39,626 bases of DNA. It comes from Pelomyxa schiedti. Its lineage: Eukaryota > Evosea > Pelobiontida > Pelomyxidae. The translations under genes were made by a program, and so were the position numbers. The stretch lies in contig JAHLWZ010000948.1 in assembly GCA_020536535.1 (NCBI GenBank), forward strand, positions 1 through 39,626. The letters are read 5' to 3'. Below the pieces are notes generated by a model. That model searched no databases. It saw nothing but the letters and a program-made list of their open reading frames with translations, and was not told the DNA's origin. Shown here piece after piece: positions 35,396 through 39,626 of this stretch; position 1 is the stretch's first letter; each line of letters starts with the position of its first letter.

Positions 35396-35562
35396 TTATT
35401 TTAAAAAAGGGTTTTTCCTCATCGTTTACAATGACGTTACGTTGTCTACTTACAGTGATTTACATATATCCTCTTTCAACTTCTTGAGGTATGCTCGTTT
35501 GGATTCTGTGTCAAGAGTGGAGTGCTTGAGGTGGAACAGTTTCTCAGCAAGCTGAGTGCGTT
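35396..35562. other. Convergent intergenic gap
   Basis: 167 bp between the DNAAF5 and MSH4 stop codons. It contains an AT-rich stretch. No further gene was seen. Confidence 0.55.
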
Positions 35563-38500
35563 TTATGTCAGGTCATTGAAAAGGGGTGGGTGAGGTGGCC
35601 ATACGAGCATCGCCGCCTGTTCGGGATTTCCACATGTGCAGGTTTGAGCATCGTCGGAGGTTGCTTCTGCTTGAAGCGTGTCCCGGACACGTAGTGCATA
35701 GTCTATCACGGTTTTTGGCATGCCTGATACCTCCGCAACTGCTATTGCGTATCTCAATCGCAAGTCAGCTGCGTAGCAGAAAAAGTTCATGACAATACCT
35801 GGAGTTGGAAGAATTCCCTCCCTGTGACAGTAGGAAGAGGGGTCGAAATCCTTCCCTCGAATTCCGCTCCACCTATTATAACTTAAGGAGAGAATGGGGG
35901 TGGGGTAGAGCTCTATTAACTTGGAAGTGATAGGTGGCAATATTTGGGTAAAGCTCTTGCAGCAGAGACAAGCGAGAGTAGTGGGTTACAAAAAGAAAAT
36001 GCCCGAAGCTTCGCAAGGCAAGATGTTCAGAAATACTCCATGCTAATGCTTCCCCTTCTGCTGTCGATGTACCTATTACCGGGAGTCACAATCTCTGTCA
36101 ACGGCTCTCTTTTTTTTGTTTTTTTCTTGCCTCTTCCAAGTTCATCTGGGCGGGTATTTCCCAATGTGCAGTGTTAATGTTATTTCAATTTCCTTAGTAC
36201 TTCATTTTTACCAATAAGAACAAGGGCTCTGTCTGACTGATTCTTTTTTGGTTGTTTTTTTTTTTTAGTGATGATCTCTCGTGATTTTGGGTATATACCT
36301 GTAAGATGTAGTGAATTTCACGCATTTCAGTCATAAAAGAGGACGCATTGCCCTCAGTACTTTCATCTGACCCGATTCTTGTTTATTGGTTGAGACAGGT
36401 CAATCTTTTGTCGTTACCTGGAAAGTATACGGTCCACCAATCGAAACGAAGCGAAAGTTGCAGGAACAAAGCAGCCAATATGTGCCAAAATTGTGAGGAG
36501 CGCGACCTGCCGAATGTAGGTGCTTTTTCCGGACATATTGGGTCCTGAATGGAATAAGAGCCACCAGACATCTAGAAAAACTATTTACCCAGAATGATGT
36601 GATAAGACGAGGTATCACATATGTAAGAGTCGTTCTGCAATGCTTAGCGGAAGTAAGTATCAATAAAAGGGGGATACTGGCACAAATCCTCCATGTAAAA
36701 TCTTTTCCAGGATGGGATGTCTTCCTTGCGTAATGGCAAGTGGTCCATCTGCTGTGATCAACGGTCTCACTACAGGAAATTGGGTGCGTAAATTTTTTGG
36801 TTGTGTGGAAGACCGCAATTGTTTTCCATAGAATAGGTTGCAAAGGAGGTAAGCATGTCAAGTAGAGCCTTGTTCGGAATTAAGTTACCATAACCGACGA
36901 AAAAGTAATCACCATGGATTCCTCACTTTCGATGTTAGTACTAAACTAGAAGCGTGGCATTTCGTACAGTTGATGTAGATAGGCTACTTGCTGCCTAAGA
37001 AGCTCCGTGAGAATACAGTTATTTTAGAAAATGGTTTGTTGTCTGTTGTCACCTGATTTGCGTGAAGAGGCCTTGGATAATTCTATTTTTGAAGGAATTT
37101 TTAAAGAGTGAAATTTTGAAAAGATATGCAAAGAGAGCCCACTTTTCAGAGAGGAAGTAAATCTCGTCAGCGGAATCGGTATTTTTCCGGTTCAATGAAG
37201 CCAGTTCAGGTGTGGAGAATGTCCAATTTACGGGTCCTTTATGTATTTGAATGACACCAGAGACCAGTGCTGGATCCGACCCTACTAATTCCCCTGGGGC
37301 TTCCAAAAAGTACCCTCGTCTTACAGCATACTTAGAGGAGGATGTGAGAGTAAAACCTACTTGACGGGCGAAAAAACCTTAATTTTGATTGGAAGGCCTG
37401 ACTGGGAGAGATTGATTTTGCCCAATTAATTGGAAAATGAATTCTTATTGAAACACAGATGGATACCTTTTTGTAGTTCTCCACAGTTTGATGAATATCT
37501 GAACTCGGTGTTAAATTGTGCTGATGTAAGGGCAAGGGCCTGCCATCAATAGATTCAGTATAAGTCTTCCGTGCAATATCCAGCAATGTGTTCACATTAG
37601 CTTTTACAGCGAAACACAACTCCGTTTTCAGCTGATGGGCAGATTTTGTCAATACAGCTTTTTCTTCCACCACTTCCTTTGAACAAGATAAGACTAATTG
37701 TTTCAATCAATCACGTGGAACAATACCAATATCCAAGTTACAATTTCGGACAGACTGGAATTATCCTGTGTTACTTGAGTTAATGTACTGTCACATATAA
37801 TCTCCCCTGGTGGCAGACCAGATTTTGACGTATGAGGCTAAACAAGGGGCACGTTGCACAACTTAAAGTTTGGGCCAGTTGTGGAGAAAGTTGTAGAACG
37901 TGCTTAAGTTCCAACTGTTTCGAGATTTTGGGGGGTGTCAGCAGAATGCTTAAGTGTATGTTCCATTTGTTACCAGGCACTTGATTGCCGATCTGGTTTG
38001 CTTCTTGGAGGAGCCGAAATTTGTCAACATAAGTTGGTCGACCAGTCTTCCCACATCCACTGTGAATTTTGGAAACAGGTTGCTTATGTTATTGTGTAAG
38101 GTGGGATTGCTAATTATTTCCTCAACAGCCTCATGTCGAAGAGCGATAGTGGGCATATCTAGACCTGGGTCAAAATTGCGGTGTTGAATCATCTCAAATA
38201 CTCACCTGCAAGTGGACTGACAATGGTACTTAGTAACAATCTCCCTGAGAAAAAAAGGAAAGTTAGTTGACCCAGGGCAAAATCTTGACAGGTGACACAC
38301 ACCTCCAGACTTGGTTGCTGTGAAATTGATTGTGGAGAATAGGGTATTCTGTCTACTGCCAGTGCGAAAATTTCGGATCAATTCAAGGTGCTCCACGGTA
38401 ACTATTGAAGGTGTTATCACTCCCAATTTACAGCAGAGATAGGCAGGCATCCTACTTGGGGGTATCAACATTTTTCCTTCCGCAGAGTGCATGGAAACCT

Positions 38501-39232
38501 AAAAAGGTTCAATTAGACGGGACTGCTTTTGGCCTCCACAAACCTTGAGGGAAGAGGAGTGGAACGCTAGAGAGGAATAGTTGCAGGACAAGAATTTAAG
38601 GAGGGCACAAGCAGAGGCTAGACAAAGGTGTCTGCATAAATTTGGTAAGGGAAAGGGAAATGTTTTAAAACCTGGGTACCTTGTTGGTGATTCCAAGTCC
38701 AAGGTCCTGACAGAAGTAGTGAATGAAATTGAAGATTGAGGTAAAGCGCGTTACGATGTCTCTTTCAAGGCCAAGCGTTTCACTTCCAACAGTCCTGACA
38801 AAAGCATTCAGTCCCAAACAAACAAAAAAGCCAACAGAGGCCTCAACCTTCGTTTTCATTGAAGTTTGAACGAGGAGAAACCAGAATTCGCTCTGGGGAG
38901 AACATATTTCTGAGCAGCAACGACAACGTAGAGCTGTCTGTTGTTTGCGAAATGAGAATCTGCACCTGCTCGTGAGACAAAGTGGCAGGTGAGACTCTGG
39001 CCACAACCTGCACGGGATTCAGAGCATACAAATTCGTGGCAGCAAAAATGTGTGTCTTGTTGTCTACGAGCTGCATCAGTTTCAGTTCGCCGCCTCCAAT
39101 TCCGTACGCAGCAATCCCCACCTGCAAACAACAAGTCACACATTGAATCACATGGTACCGCTACCACACCTCTCCATATCTGCCCTCTGCCACTGCACAA
39201 ACCACCTGTCTTTCTCCAAGATCTTGTTCCAT
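35563..39232 (-). CDS. MSH4: MutS homologue MSH4 (meiotic recombination)
   Basis: With MSH5 it forms a clamp that stabilises meiotic crossover intermediates. The first exon (ATG at 39232) starts at the connector domain ([20 protein letters not shown]), without the mismatch-binding domain I, as in MSH4. Core-domain landmarks are [34 protein letters not shown] (the MSH4-like [10 protein letters not shown]) and [14 protein letters not shown]. The ATPase has Walker [18 protein letters not shown] (codons at 36545-36522), [19 protein letters not shown], Walker B in [20 protein letters not shown], and LFVTHYSRL. The C-terminus includes [21 protein letters not shown] 15-nt exon (36131-36145) and a GC-AG intron lie at Walker B. 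Many exons; the junctions between 36900 and 38900 are only partly resolved. Confidence 0.92.
36073..36130 (-). other. GC-AG intron in MSH4
   Basis: 58 nt, beginning GCAAGAAA and ending GGTAATAG. Removing it joins DELGRG to [11 protein letters not shown], the expected MutS sequence. It shares the GCAAGA donor with the CTP synthase GC-AG intron. Confidence 0.8.
36131..36145 (-). other. 15-nt exon encoding the MSH4 Walker B core
   Basis: The exon holds ATGAACTTGGAAGAG. With one base from each neighbouring exon side it completes the codons for Asp-Glu-Leu-Gly-Arg-Gly. The upstream intron 36146-36211 is GT-AG and the downstream intron is GC-AG. Confidence 0.8.
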
Positions 39233-39626
39233 CAACAGAGTTTTTCTAGAGAAAAATAGCAGAGGCACCCTCACAGTGCGATTGTAAATTGGAGTGACAC
39301 CCCGCCAGGCAAATTAAGGTGTCAGTCAGAGGACCAGATCCAGTACACTGGGTTCTTGGAAGTTGACGACCTACATCTGTGATATTTCTCCATCTCGAGT
39401 TTTTTGTACATACATGGAAATAGCAGAATTCCAGCTTTCTTGGTTTCGTTCTTTACTGTAAAAACGTCAATTGTTGTTAACGTTGTTTTATTTACTGTTT
39501 GCTGCACCACAAACAACTACAAAAGGTTGGCACACAACAACCTACACAGACACATTTCACAATGAGACAAAGTAATGACTGGGAGTTGGACTTGGCAAAG
39601 ACAGACCGTTTGCACCATGTAGAAAT
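39233..39626. other. Right end, no supported gene
   Basis: About 394 bp upstream of MSH4. A minus-strand ORF of 64 codons (39322-39516) has no recognisable domain. This probably holds the MSH4 promoter and perhaps part of a neighbouring gene outside the window. Confidence 0.5.

Overview
The window is nuclear DNA from an intron-rich unicellular eukaryote that I cannot place taxonomically. Genes are closely packed on both strands, with gaps of about 100-900 bp, and are cut by many short introns, mostly 40-70 nt. Most introns are GT-AG, with CAG, TAG and often AAG acceptors; at least two are GC-AG. Stop codons TAA, TAG and TGA are all in use, so the code looks standard. The gene content implies an organism with motile cilia (DNAAF5) and meiosis (MSH4). 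Most coding regions were rebuilt here by chaining exons in frame and checking them against family motifs. Individual junctions are inferences, but the frames agree over many exons.

Left part (1-6.8 kb): an unrecognised multi-exon gene (59-2707, +); a TUT1/Star-PAP-like nucleotidyltransferase with RRM, C2H2 finger and catalytic domain (2806-4898, -), whose single intron has two tandem donors; and a PF00756-type esterase (5117-6825, +).

Middle (6.8-13 kb): a large, nearly perfect inverted repeat (arms about 1.19 kb, spacer 172 bp). Each arm holds a copy of a two-exon 76-residue ORF and a copy of a 590-bp element with 14-bp terminal inverted repeats. The esterase and an unrecognised gene of about 930 residues (9344-13008, -) both end inside the outer edges of the arms.

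Right part (13.9-39.2 kb): a PH-domain long coiled-coil protein (+); CTP synthase (-); prefoldin subunit 6 (-) divergent from the H/ACA snoRNP protein GAR1 (+); an Rnl2/REL-type RNA ligase (-) divergent from a J-domain/ankyrin protein (+); a tandem pair of papain-family cysteine proteases (-); the dynein-arm assembly factor DNAAF5 (+); and the meiotic MutS homologue MSH4 (-).

RNA metabolism recurs (terminal nucleotidyltransferase, GAR1, RNA ligase), but nothing shows these genes form one locus-encoded system. I see no rRNA, tRNA or CRISPR array. The observations most worth following are the tandem splice donors in the TUT1-like gene, the nested inverted repeat, the 15-nt exon with its GC-AG intron in MSH4, and the Rnl2/REL-type ligase.
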